Shown here piece by piece: positions 14,911 to 23,155 of a stretch of 47,258 nt of DNA. Numbering within the stretch: position 1 is the first letter of the stretch; every line of letters starts with the position of its first letter. A program made the translations under genes and the position numbers. Origin of the DNA: Catenulispora pinisilvae (lineage in GTDB: Bacteria; Actinomycetota; Actinomycetes; Streptomycetales; Catenulisporaceae); the NCBI RefSeq assembly GCF_015356865.1, contig NZ_JAAFZA010000061.1, forward strand, positions 1 to 47,258, written 5' to 3'. The notes under the pieces are model-generated. The model saw only the letters and a list, made by a program, of their open reading frames with translations, was not told the DNA's origin and made no database searches.

Positions 14911-17895
14911 CTACGAGGCGGGTCCCAGGCCGAGCTCGACCAGCCGCACGGCGAGCGCGGTCCGGGAGGAGACGCCGAGCTTGCGCATGGCAGAGTCCAG
15001 ATGCCGGGCCACCGTGCGCGGCGAGAGGTACAGCACCTCGCCGATGTCCCGGTTCGTCCGGCCGCCGATCACCAGTCCGGCGACCTCCAACTCGCGGGGC
15101 GAGAGCCGGTCGCCGTAGCCGCGCCGAGCCGGCCGCGGCCGGGCTGCGTCTACGCCGTGGGCACGCAGGGTAGCGGCGACCCTGACAACGTCGGCGTCGG
15201 CGCCGAGTTCCCGGTATTCGGCGAGCACCTGTTCCAGCAAGGGCAGCGCGGACTCCCGGCGATCGCCCGCCGACAGGCACGCGGCTTGGCGCTCGCGTGC
15301 GGCCGAAGCGGCGTACGGACGCGGCAGCGCGTCCCACAGCAGAGCAGCCCGCGCGCACAGCGCCGCCGCGCGTTCGTGCTCACTGCGGGACTGCGCCAGC
15401 AGGGCCCGGCACCAGGTCAGGGCCGCCCTCGCCACGGGTACGTCCCGGCCGTGAAGCCACTCGGAGAACCCGCGCACCAGGTGCCGCGCCTCGATGTCGC
15501 GCGCGCCGCCGGCGGCGGTCAACGCCTCGATCCGGACCGGAACCAGATCCACCGCGGACAGCCACATCCCGTTGCCGGTCACCAGATCCAGCGGTTCCTG
15601 AGTCAGCATCAGGGCTCTGTCGGCGTCGCCGTCCGCGAGCGCCATCGCCGCGAGGGCGGCCGCCGCGGCCAGGGCGCAACCGGGCGCTTCCCCGCTCCCG
15701 GCCAGCACCTCGGACAAGCCCTGCTCGGCCGTCAGCCGGTCGCCGCGCGCGGCGGCCAGCAGATGGCTGGTCAGCCGAACCTCCAGGTGGCTGGTCGCCG
15801 CCCCGGCGGCGGCCTCGACGATGCCGTGCAGCCGCTCGGCCAGGCCGTCCCAACGGCCGGTGGCCCAGTCCAAGCCGGCCTCGGCGGCCAGCGCCAGGGT
15901 GAGGTGGCGCTGGTAGGGGTGGCGTTCGGCGAGTTCGCGCGCGCTGGCCAGGTGGCGCCGCGCCAGGTCGTAGTGTCCCCATTGCAAGGCCATCACGCCG
16001 AGGTTGTAGTGGTTGTTCGCGATTCCGAGGTGCTCGGCGGTGTGCGGGGCGTCCCACTGAATCCGTTCCACCTCGGCCCAGCCCTCCTGCTCCCCCAGGG
16101 TCAGCAGGCCCACCGCCCGGTTGACGCGCAGCCGGTTGCGGTCCTTCTCCGGCATGGGCAGCGCGATCATCTCCGCGGCCCGGCGCAGCCAGTAGAGGTA
16201 GGTCTCGTTCGGCAGGGGCTCGCCGATGGCCCAGCCCAGCACGATCATCGCCTGCGCGGCGGCCACGGGGTCGTGGCTCAGGTGCGGGACGGCCCGCTGA
16301 AGCTCCTTGCGGCCCGCGGCGATGTTCTCGACCAGGAGCTCCAGTCTGCCGAGCTCGGCGCGGACCTCGGCCTCGCCCCGGTCGTCGAGGTGCTGCTCGG
16401 CCAGCACCGCGCGCAGTGAACGGATCAGGTCCCGGATCCGGTCGGAGTCCTCGGGCGCGGTCAGGCGCACTTTGCGGGCCAGCCGCACGACCGTCGCGCC
16501 GGGCAGGCGTACCTCGGTGATCAGCTCGCCCAGCAGCCCGGCCGCGGTGGCGTCGTCGCCGGAGGCCAGTGCCAGATCGGCGGCTTGTTCGGCGTAGGTG
16601 GACCAGTCCTGCGTGTCCCCGGCGGCGCGGAAGTGGCGCGCCAGCTGGGCGAGGGGTGGCGGTGAGACGTCACGGAGCGCGATTCCGGCTCTGCGGTGCA
16701 TCGTGCGCCGCCGCGCTGCGGGGATCGACTCGTATACCGCGCGACCCGCCAGCACGTGGCCGAACGCCAGCAGATCGCGACGGCCTTCGGTCAGCAGCCT
16801 GGTACCGACCGCCTCGTCCAGCGCGGCCTGCGCGTCCTCCTCGCCCAGGGCGGATACCGCGAGTATGAGCCCCACGGCCGAGGGATCGGTGAGCACCGCC
16901 GCCGCTTCCAGCAGGGTCCGCGTCGCCGGCGAGGTCCGGTGGAAGCGCTCCAGGACCGCGTCCCGGATGGTCGCGGGCACGTCGATGTCCTCGATCTCCC
17001 GGCGCACCCACGCACCGTCGCGCCGGGCCAGGTCCGCGCGATCGCCCATCAGCCGGACCGATTCCTCGACCGCGAGGGGGACGCCGTCAGTACGCTGATG
17101 CAGGAACTGGGCGAACTCCGGCGACACCTGCGCCCCGGCCAGCATGGAGGAGACCAGGCCGGCGGTCGCGGCCACGTCCAGGGGGCCGAGCGCGACGCGC
17201 AGCCGCGTGGTGCTCGGCGCCGACAATGAGGACAGCCGACGCACCGCCGAGTCCTCGGGCAGGTCCTCCGGCCGGTACGTCACGATGACGCTGATCCGCC
17301 GGGTGCGGCGGGCACAGAGGAACAGCAGGAACTCCAGGGTGGCCTCATCCGCGCAGTGCGCGTCCTCCACGGCCAGCACCGCGACGCCGGTCCGGTCCAG
17401 CAGTTCGCACAGCGCGCCGAACAGCCGGTGCCGCACCGCCGTCGCGTCCTCAACCGGCTCGGGCGCCGCGGGCAACTCGGCGGCCCATTCGGGGAACAAC
17501 GGCCGCAGCGCCCCGGCCAGCGGGCTCAGCCCCAGACCGGCGACCTTGTCAGTGCTCTGACGGATTGCGTCCACCAACGCGCCAAGGGTGTGCGGCCGCC
17601 GGAACGGCGGACAAACCGCGACCAGTGTGCGCGACGACGCCCCGCCGGTCTGCGTCGTGCCGGTCTGCGTCGTGCCGGTCTGCATCGTCTCGAGAATCTG
17701 CGTCGTGTCGAGGAACTCGGCGAGCAGCCGGCTCTTGCCGATGCCCGCCTCGCCCTCGATGAGCACGACGGCGGTCCCGGATGTCAGGGCACTGCGTAGC
17801 GCGTCGAGTTCGCCGTCCCGGCCGATGAAGCGCGGCGGCCCGATGGCCGCGCGCGGAACGCCAACTCCCTGATCCCCGCTCGCGTGTCCGGCCAT
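14911..17895 (-). CDS. LAL-type LuxR-family transcriptional regulator (AAA ATPase)
   Basis: This is a 994-aa large ATP-binding LuxR regulator. The Walker A motif GEAGIGKS is at residues 48-55, a Walker B-like stretch (VLAVEDAH) follows near 175, and a long helical TPR-like middle spans about 400-880. The C-terminal LuxR helix-turn-helix (about 930-990) reads LSPRELEVAGLV, GRTNRDIGEVL and SPRTVARHL. Such regulators sense ligands through the middle region and activate secondary metabolism or degradative genes. The ATG at 17895 is preceded by GGGAGC. It lies upstream of and parallel to the acidic peptide/S53/partner genes, with a 145-bp gap, so it may control them. A three-copy 15-bp repeat encodes TTQTG units near residues 69-83. 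Confidence 0.92.
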   Translation of the reverse strand: MAGHASGDQGVGVPRAAIGPPRFIGRDGELDALRSALTSGTAVVLIEGEAGIGKSRLLAEFLDTTQILETMQTGTTQTGTTQTGGASSRTLVAVCPPFRRPHTLGALVDAIRQSTDKVAGLGLSPLAGALRPLFPEWAAELPAAPEPVEDATAVRHRLFGALCELLDRTGVAVLAVEDAHCADEATLEFLLFLCARRTRRISVIVTYRPEDLPEDSAVRRLSSLSAPSTTRLRVALGPLDVAATAGLVSSMLAGAQVSPEFAQFLHQRTDGVPLAVEESVRLMGDRADLARRDGAWVRREIEDIDVPATIRDAVLERFHRTSPATRTLLEAAAVLTDPSAVGLILAVSALGEEDAQAALDEAVGTRLLTEGRRDLLAFGHVLAGRAVYESIPAARRRTMHRRAGIALRDVSPPPLAQLARHFRAAGDTQDWSTYAEQAADLALASGDDATAAGLLGELITEVRLPGATVVRLARKVRLTAPEDSDRIRDLIRSLRAVLAEQHLDDRGEAEVRAELGRLELLVENIAAGRKELQRAVPHLSHDPVAAAQAMIVLGWAIGEPLPNETYLYWLRRAAEMIALPMPEKDRNRLRVNRAVGLLTLGEQEGWAEVERIQWDAPHTAEHLGIANNHYNLGVMALQWGHYDLARRHLASARELAERHPYQRHLTLALAAEAGLDWATGRWDGLAERLHGIVEAAAGAATSHLEVRLTSHLLAAARGDRLTAEQGLSEVLAGSGEAPGCALAAAAALAAMALADGDADRALMLTQEPLDLVTGNGMWLSAVDLVPVRIEALTAAGGARDIEARHLVRGFSEWLHGRDVPVARAALTWCRALLAQSRSEHERAAALCARAALLWDALPRPYAASAARERQAACLSAGDRRESALPLLEQVLAEYRELGADADVVRVAATLRAHGVDAARPRPARRGYGDRLSPRELEVAGLVIGGRTNRDIGEVLYLSPRTVARHLDSAMRKLGVSSRTALAVRLVELGLGPAS
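17647..17691 (-). repeat. 15-bp tandem repeat (three copies) inside the LAL regulator
   Basis: Three units of GGTCTGCGTCGTGCC type encode repeated TTQTG pentapeptides in a loop just after the Walker A region. It lies in frame, so copy number can vary without breaking the gene. Confidence 0.8.
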
Positions 17896-17999
17896 TGCGC
17901 TCCCTGTGGCTGGTCGTTCCCGCGCATCGTCGCACAGCGTGAGGATCTTGGGAACCCTGCGCAGATCCCGGAGAACACGGCGGCTCTCGGCCGCTCCGA

Positions 18000-18947
18000 T
18001 CAGGTCGCTTGCTCGGGCGCCTCTTCCGTCCCCGGGGGTCTGAAGCTCACCGCTGACCGCCGGTCAGGGTCGCAGGTCGCGGTCCAGGCGGCGCAGAACA
18101 ACAACAGCCTGGCCACCAGATATATCCACAACAACAACGCGGCGGGGACGCCGAACGCACCGTACATGCTCTTGCTCGCGACGCCGGAGATGTAGGACGC
18201 GACCAGAGCCTTCAGCACCTCGAATCCGACGGCACCGATCAGCGCACCCTGAAGGGCCACCCGCCGGGGCATCTCCAGGCGCGGCATGCCCACCAACAGG
18301 TAGGCGAACATCACGACGCCCGCGCCTACGCCCACCGCCAGCCCGGCACCGCGCAGGAACAGCCGGCCGACCGGCTGCCCGACCAGGCCGAGCGGTCCCG
18401 ACACGTGGCCGATGACGGAGGTCGCGAGGGTCGAGGCTCCGACCGACACCGCCAGCGCGACCCCGAGCCCGAGCAGGGACACGGCGTCCTTCAGCTTCGT
18501 CACCAGCAGGTTCTCAAGCCCCTCGGCCGGCGGCTGGAATCCGAACCAGATCTCGCGGATCGCCGGCCGCAGCGCCGCGACCAGGTTCAGGCCGAGGTAC
18601 ATCAGCACCACCGCGCCGACCACCCCGACCGTCCCGGCATGACTCACCAGGGCATGCACCGGATAGTCGATGACGACCACACCCCCGGTGGCGTAGTTGG
18701 CGACATCGGCGGTCACCCGCCGGCCTTGCGGCGTCGCCCGCGCCGCGGCCATGGCGGCGGCGTCGGCGAACTCCGCTTCGAAGACCGCGAACGGCGCTTC
18801 TCCCTGGATCGCCGCCACATCGAAGCTGTACCGCCACGCAAGCAGGCCGGGCCAATTCATGATCAGTGGAAGGTGGTTGGTCACGTAGTAGTCACGGAAG
18901 TGGTCAGGGTCGGCGGGCTTGGAATACAGGACCAGCAACTTATGCAT
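18000..18947 (-). CDS. EthD domain fused to a truncated YihY/BrkB membrane domain
   Basis: This 315-aa chimera has two parts. Residues 1-95 look like an EthD domain (MHKLLVLYSKPADPDHF, YYVTNHLPL, ending GGVVVIDYP), a ferredoxin-like fold of cofactor-independent small proteins linked to ring-compound metabolism. From about residue 100 it switches to a YihY/BrkB membrane protein with about five hydrophobic helices and the family signature YGAFGVPAALLLWIYLV near 262-278. BrkB proteins usually begin with an additional first membrane helix and cytoplasmic segment of about 90 residues, which is missing here; the EthD domain stands in its place. The reading frame is uninterrupted. The gene is divergent from the LysR gene. 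Either this is a real fusion or a deletion/assembly join lies near base 18650. Confidence 0.7.
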   Translation of the reverse strand: MHKLLVLYSKPADPDHFRDYYVTNHLPLIMNWPGLLAWRYSFDVAAIQGEAPFAVFEAEFADAAAMAAARATPQGRRVTADVANYATGGVVVIDYPVHALVSHAGTVGVVGAVVLMYLGLNLVAALRPAIREIWFGFQPPAEGLENLLVTKLKDAVSLLGLGVALAVSVGASTLATSVIGHVSGPLGLVGQPVGRLFLRGAGLAVGVGAGVVMFAYLLVGMPRLEMPRRVALQGALIGAVGFEVLKALVASYISGVASKSMYGAFGVPAALLLWIYLVARLLLFCAAWTATCDPDRRSAVSFRPPGTEEAPEQAT

Positions 18948-19075
18948 GACGGCCGTCCAGTACCGCGGTCAGTTGAATCGCCATACGCGCAGGTTAGGGC
19001 TTGATGCGAGGCCGGGGGAAAGACCGGTACGCGATAGACTCAGAACGGATCGTTATCAATCGGCGGGGAGGGCAC

Positions 19076-19978
19076 GTGGCGCCGGATACGGTGAGCCTGC
19101 GGTACTTCCTGGTGCTGGCGCGGGAGTTGAACTTCACCCGCGCGGCCGCACGGATCGGTATCGCACAGCCCGCACTCAGCGCCCGGATGCGCCGGTTGGA
19201 GGCGGAACTCGGTACGGCCCTGCTGGTCCGCGACACGCGTAGCGTCGTATTGACCACGGCCGGCGCGGCTTTGGCGGAGTCCGCGCCGCCCGCGCTGGCG
19301 GCGCTGGACCGGGCATGGGACACCGCCCGGAGCGCGGCGGCCGGTGAACTGGGCACGCTGCGCATCGGATACAGCCTCAGCACGGGGGCCGAGACGGCAC
19401 CGGCCCTGGTGGACAGGCTGATCCGCGGCAACAGCGGACTCGCGGTCAGCGCGGTCCCGATGACGACACCGGAGATCTCCCCCGCGGTCGCCGACGGCCG
19501 CATCGACGCCGGGATCACCCGCGGTGAGCAGCCGGGCCCTGGCGTGCGCCGGTTCTTGCTGCGGCGTGCGCGCATCGGGGTCCAGCTGGCGCAGCACCAT
19601 CCGCTGGCCGAACACCCGGAGATCGAGATCGCCGACGCGGCCGGGTATCCGCTGCGGCTCCCGGACCGTGCGGCCAACCCCGTGATCCACGATCAGCTGG
19701 CCGCACTGTTCCAAGACACCGGGCCGCACCCTCGATTCCACACGCCCGCGGTCTCTTTCGACATGTCTCAGCGCGACCTGCACGACGGGGTCACCCTCGC
19801 CCCGGCCGGAGAAGCCGCGGCCACGGCACCGCCGGCCGGTCTCACCTGGCGACCGCTGCGGGGCGCGCCCAGCCTGACGATCCACCTGGTCCTCCCGCGC
19901 GAGCAGTCGCCACTACACCGCCGCATCCGTGCCGTCGCCAAAACCCTGGCGCACGAGCTGCACTGGCTGGCTGACTGA
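19076..19978 (+). CDS. LysR-family transcriptional regulator
   Basis: This 300-aa protein has an N-terminal winged helix-turn-helix (FLVLARELNFTRAAARIGIAQPALS, roughly residues 8-32, then RRLEAELGTALLVRDTRSVVLT). A two-lobed effector-binding domain follows (about 90-295, starting GTLRIGYS). The GTG at 19076 is preferred because GGGGAGGG lies just upstream and LysR proteins start a few residues before the first helix. It is divergent from the EthD-BrkB gene across about 128 bp, the classic layout for LysR control of a neighbour. The effector is unknown. Confidence 0.9.
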   Translation: MAPDTVSLRYFLVLARELNFTRAAARIGIAQPALSARMRRLEAELGTALLVRDTRSVVLTTAGAALAESAPPALAALDRAWDTARSAAAGELGTLRIGYSLSTGAETAPALVDRLIRGNSGLAVSAVPMTTPEISPAVADGRIDAGITRGEQPGPGVRRFLLRRARIGVQLAQHHPLAEHPEIEIADAAGYPLRLPDRAANPVIHDQLAALFQDTGPHPRFHTPAVSFDMSQRDLHDGVTLAPAGEAAATAPPAGLTWRPLRGAPSLTIHLVLPREQSPLHRRIRAVAKTLAHELHWLAD

Positions 19979-19981
19979 CGC

Positions 19982-20030
19982 GCAACCGGACTGCCGCGGA
20001 ACCGGACTGCCGCCGAACCGGACTGACGCG
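19982..20030 (+). repeat. Three-copy direct repeat (ACCGGACTG)
   Basis: AACCGGACTG recurs three times at about 16-bp spacing immediately after the LysR stop codon. It lies in the 185-bp gap before the next gene and encodes nothing I can support. Confidence 0.65.
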
Positions 20031-20163
20031 CAAGAGGCCGAGCGAGACGGATGTCCGCGATGACGAGACCGAAGACCGCAGCGGGCGCGCTTCGCACCCG
20101 GCCCGAATAAATCAGTACTCAGATACAGCATCGCAGGGCACGAAGTCTGTGATAGTGAGACGT

Positions 20164-20355
20164 ATGCACCACCCACGTCTGAACAGTGCCGAGGCCACTG
20201 GGCGGACTGGTGGCCGGCGCGGACTGCTCGCGCTGCTGACCGGCGTCCTGCTGACCGGCGTCCTGCTGACCGGCGTCCTGCTGAACGCCGCCTTCCTCAC
20301 CCTGGCCGGGCCCGCCAACAACGAGTCCTTCTACTTCCACCGCGCCGTGAGCTGA
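20164..20355 (+). CDS. Small single-pass membrane peptide with LLTGV repeats
   Basis: This is a 63-residue peptide from the ATG at 20164. A basic N-terminus (GRTGGRRG) precedes a hydrophobic helix built from three tandem LLTGV units, and then NAAFLTLAGPANNESFYFHRAVS. It could be a membrane anchor or an uncleaved signal-type peptide. The ribosome-binding site is weak, and GTG codons at 20149 and 20155 are alternatives. It ends 21 bp before the next gene, so the two are likely cotranscribed. No family is recognised. A short membrane peptide next to a helical partner recalls toxin/holin-like pairs, but this is speculation. Confidence 0.5.
   Translation: MHHPRLNSAEATGRTGGRRGLLALLTGVLLTGVLLTGVLLNAAFLTLAGPANNESFYFHRAVS
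20233..20277 (+). repeat. 15-bp tandem repeat (three copies) in a membrane helix
   Basis: Three perfect copies of CTGCTGACCGGCGTC encode LLTGV repeats. Loss or gain of one unit would change the length of the predicted membrane helix by five residues, more than one turn. Confidence 0.9.
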
Positions 20356-20376
20356 CCACACCGGAAGGAGTTTTCT

Positions 20377-21471
20377 GTGACCGCTTTGCGCGAAGTCCCC
20401 TTTCCAGCCGAATACGCGATAGGCCCGGCCGGTAAGGCCGACGGCAGTCGGATGACGTACGAAGAGAACGCCGCAGCGCTACGGGAGGCCGATTACCTCG
20501 TTCGCAGGGGCTACCGCGCGTGCACACGGAAGATCGCCGCATTCGACAGAGTCGGCCCCTTCCTCGTGGGCAAAGCCCAGGAGCGCCTACAGCTCATCGC
20601 CCTGCCGAAATACGGCCAAGAGCCAGTCCACGTCGCACAGGCCCAGCGAGTCGAGGTCGAAATCGAACGCTGGTTGCCGCATGCGACCACGTTCGTCCCC
20701 TTACTCGCCGCCGTTTCGGCGACCATGAAGGCCGCACTCACGGAGTTGATGGTTCGGACGATAAGGCAAATACAGGAGCTGCCCGTCCTACGCACGGGGG
20801 TACCAGACGCAGCAAGCGTCCTTGCCACATACGACCGGCTTCGCGAGGCATTGGAAAGCGGAGACGCGAACGCCCTAGACGCGATCCCGACAGAAGAAAT
20901 CTCTGGCGCACTCGACAAGCTCAATAAGAACAAGGAGGATCTCGCCAGGGCCGAAGACTTTCTTGACACGATGGCGCAGTGCGGGTTCCTTGCCGGAGTT
21001 CAAGTCGCGGCAACGTTCCAGGCGATTGCTGGATACATGGACAGTCGAAACGCGTACCTGGTGACCTACCTGGAGGCGACTGACTATTTCAAAGCGGTGG
21101 ACGATGCCGGGGGTATCGTCCTGCGGGCCGGCGCCACCCAGTTCCTCTATGGCGCGATCACGACCGCCATCGGGCAATACGGGCCGCTGATCCTCCCGAA
21201 AGTACTCGCACGCACACCGGTGATCGGAGGAGGATTCGCAATAGTCGACGTCGCCAGAACCGTGAATGAGAAGCGGAAGTTGGTGGAGGAACGGAGGAAC
21301 CACCTCATGGAGCTCGCTGAAGCGCGTCAAGGACGAGGCCCTGTGAGCGAATTGGCCTGGCTCGACGGCAGGCTCAAAGACGATCGCGACACCCTGGATG
21401 AGCTCGTTCAGGCGACCATTGAGATGTGCGACGGCCTCGTGACCTTGGCCCAAGCCCCTCAAGCGGATTGA
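20377..21471 (+). CDS. Uncharacterised helical protein with long hydrophobic segments
   Basis: This 364-aa protein starts at GTG 20377 with AAGGAG seven bases upstream. It looks almost wholly alpha-helical. Amphipathic and charged helices flank three apolar stretches: about 108-125 (TTFVPLLAAVSATMKAAL), about 205-222 (FLAGVQVAATFQAIAGY) and a long one at about 250-293 (VLRAGATQFLYGAITTAIG, then ILPKVLARTPVIGGGFAIVDVA). A highly charged helix (EKRKLVEERRNHLMELAEA) follows. There is no signal peptide. The layout of long helices around a hydrophobic hairpin is seen in helical pore-forming proteins, but I find no diagnostic motif. Codon use is visibly less GC-biased than in the neighbours, suggesting recent transfer. 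Function unknown. Confidence 0.7.
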   Translation: MTALREVPFPAEYAIGPAGKADGSRMTYEENAAALREADYLVRRGYRACTRKIAAFDRVGPFLVGKAQERLQLIALPKYGQEPVHVAQAQRVEVEIERWLPHATTFVPLLAAVSATMKAALTELMVRTIRQIQELPVLRTGVPDAASVLATYDRLREALESGDANALDAIPTEEISGALDKLNKNKEDLARAEDFLDTMAQCGFLAGVQVAATFQAIAGYMDSRNAYLVTYLEATDYFKAVDDAGGIVLRAGATQFLYGAITTAIGQYGPLILPKVLARTPVIGGGFAIVDVARTVNEKRKLVEERRNHLMELAEARQGRGPVSELAWLDGRLKDDRDTLDELVQATIEMCDGLVTLAQAPQAD

Positions 21472-21602
21472 CTGCGACTGCGACCCAGAGCGATGAGACG
21501 AACACGCTGCGCTCTTGACGCGCCAGGCTTCGCCCGGCAACGATCGCTTATGTCAGAGCTCTGAATCGTGCGTCCCGCACTCGCTGCCCCGGAGGACTCC
21601 CC

Positions 21603-22088
21603 GTGTCCGACACGCTCGTCCAAATCCAGATCCACGGCGCGTCTGTCTGCATCATCAACCAGCAGGTCTACGCGACCCTGCTGCCCGGCAACCCCGGCGC
21701 CGCCACGTGGGTGGTCGCGGCGGGCCCGGACGGCTCGCTCGTCCTGACCGACCAGGCAAGCGGCCTGGTCCTCAGCGACGCCAGCACCACCGGCGGCTCC
21801 GGGCTGTCGCGGCCGTCGCCTGCGATCGTCGCACCCGCGGGCTCCGGGCTCCCGGTCATCTCCTGGAACTTCGTCGGGTTCTCCGACGAGGACGGCGACG
21901 ACGCCGCCGCGATCAAGGACCCGGGCCAGCTCACCAGCGGCTACTACACGATCCAGGATCCGGGTTCCGGCAACTTCCTGTTCCGCAACATGGTTGAGGA
22001 CCGCAGCCTGCTTCCCAAGTACGTGGGCTTGCAGGACCCGTCGCAGGGCGGCCCGTTCGAGCTCGTCGTCCAGGTCATCTCGAACTGA
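21603..22088 (+). CDS. Small beta-rich protein, possibly beta-trefoil
   Basis: This 161-aa protein starts at GTG 21603 with GGAGGACT upstream. It has no signal peptide, and the sequence is beta-strand-rich with repeated turn motifs: DGSLVLTDQASGLVLSD near 40-56 and SGYYTIQDPGSGNFLFRN near 105-122. This pattern is reminiscent of beta-trefoil proteins such as mycocypin/I66-type protease inhibitors, but the match is by general shape only. It follows the helical protein by 131 bp on the same strand. Export without a signal or cytoplasmic action are both possible. Function is not established. Confidence 0.6.
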   Translation: MSDTLVQIQIHGASVCIINQQVYATLLPGNPGAATWVVAAGPDGSLVLTDQASGLVLSDASTTGGSGLSRPSPAIVAPAGSGLPVISWNFVGFSDEDGDDAAAIKDPGQLTSGYYTIQDPGSGNFLFRNMVEDRSLLPKYVGLQDPSQGGPFELVVQVISN

Positions 22089-22129
22089 GCCCCCTGCGCG
22101 CACGCCGGTGCCCGGCCCGGGCCGAGTGC

Positions 22130-23083
22130 CTACTCGCGCAGCCCGAGGAGGCTGCGCGCGTTCTGGGTGGTGAGGTGCCGCCAGGACTGCCCGGCCGGCG
22201 CCTGGACGCCGTCGAGTGCCGCTGTCGCGCGCAGCGCCTGGTCGTAACGGGTCCAGGCGTAGTCGCTGCCGTAGAGCAGGTGGTCCGGGGTGGCGATGCT
22301 GGTCAGCGCCTTCATCTGCCGGTCGGTGGGGGTGCCGGCGAGGTCGTAGTAGAGGCCTGCGAGCGCCTCGCCGACCGTGGGACCGTCGGTGTCGCCGCTG
22401 ATGGAGCGGAACAGTTCGAGGCGGTCGGCGAGCAGCGGCAGCACTCCGCCCGCGTGCGGCACGATGAACCGGATACCGGGGTAGCGTTGCGCGGTGCCGG
22501 TGAGGATGAGGTCGACGACGGTCCGGGCGGTGTCGAACAAGAACTCGATCATCGGGCGCGGATACCCGAGGGCGAGCGACTCGTGGCCGGCGCAGCTGGT
22601 GGGGTGCAGAAAGGCGACGGCGCCTCGGCGGTCGAGCTCGGCGAGCACCGGGCGCAGCCGCTCGTCGCCGAGGTAGCGGCCGGCGCTGTTGGTCATCAGG
22701 ACGACGCCGTCGGCGTGCAGTTCGTCGAAGGCGTGCGGGATCTCCGCCAGCGCGCCGTCTATGTCCGGCAGCGGCAGGGATGCGAACTGGCCGAAGCGGC
22801 CGGGATGCTCCCGCTTGATCCGGGCACCGACCTCGTTGACCTCGCGGGCCAGCGCCCTGGCCGCCGCGTCGTCGCCGAAGTGCGCGCCGGGGGAGGATAT
22901 GGAGAGCACTGACATGGCGATGCCCGCCTCGTCCATCAGCTTCAGGTGGGTCCGCACATCCCACCGGGGCCAGTAGGCCTCCGGCATCCCGTCCGGCTCC
23001 CGACTCCCGTTCTCCTTCGCGATGCTGATGTAGTCCTCGGTGGTGAAGTGGGCGTGGACGTCGATCAGTCCGGGCTCGTTCAT
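22130..23083 (-). CDS. Amidohydrolase 2 family (ACMSD-like) hydrolase/decarboxylase
   Basis: This 317-aa TIM-barrel metal-dependent enzyme is cytoplasmic. The metal-binding HxH is H10/H12 in LIDVHAHF. Further ligands are expected in FLHPTSC, FIVPHAGGVLPLLADR and LLYGSDYAW. These blocks match the aminocarboxymuconate-semialdehyde decarboxylase/amidohydrolase 2 family, whose members decarboxylate or hydrolyse small aromatic or related acids. The substrate is unknown. The ATG at 23083 has GGAGCGACGAG upstream. It is the second gene of a leftward pair with the amidohydrolase at 23156, separated by 72 bp. Confidence 0.88.
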   Translation of the reverse strand: MNEPGLIDVHAHFTTEDYISIAKENGSREPDGMPEAYWPRWDVRTHLKLMDEAGIAMSVLSISSPGAHFGDDAAARALAREVNEVGARIKREHPGRFGQFASLPLPDIDGALAEIPHAFDELHADGVVLMTNSAGRYLGDERLRPVLAELDRRGAVAFLHPTSCAGHESLALGYPRPMIEFLFDTARTVVDLILTGTAQRYPGIRFIVPHAGGVLPLLADRLELFRSISGDTDGPTVGEALAGLYYDLAGTPTDRQMKALTSIATPDHLLYGSDYAWTRYDQALRATAALDGVQAPAGQSWRHLTTQNARSLLGLRE

Positions 23084-23155
23084 CTCGTCGCTCCGTTTCG
23101 CTGTGCTGCTGTGCTGCTGTGCCGTTATGTCTGGATGTCTCGATATCTGGCCGGA

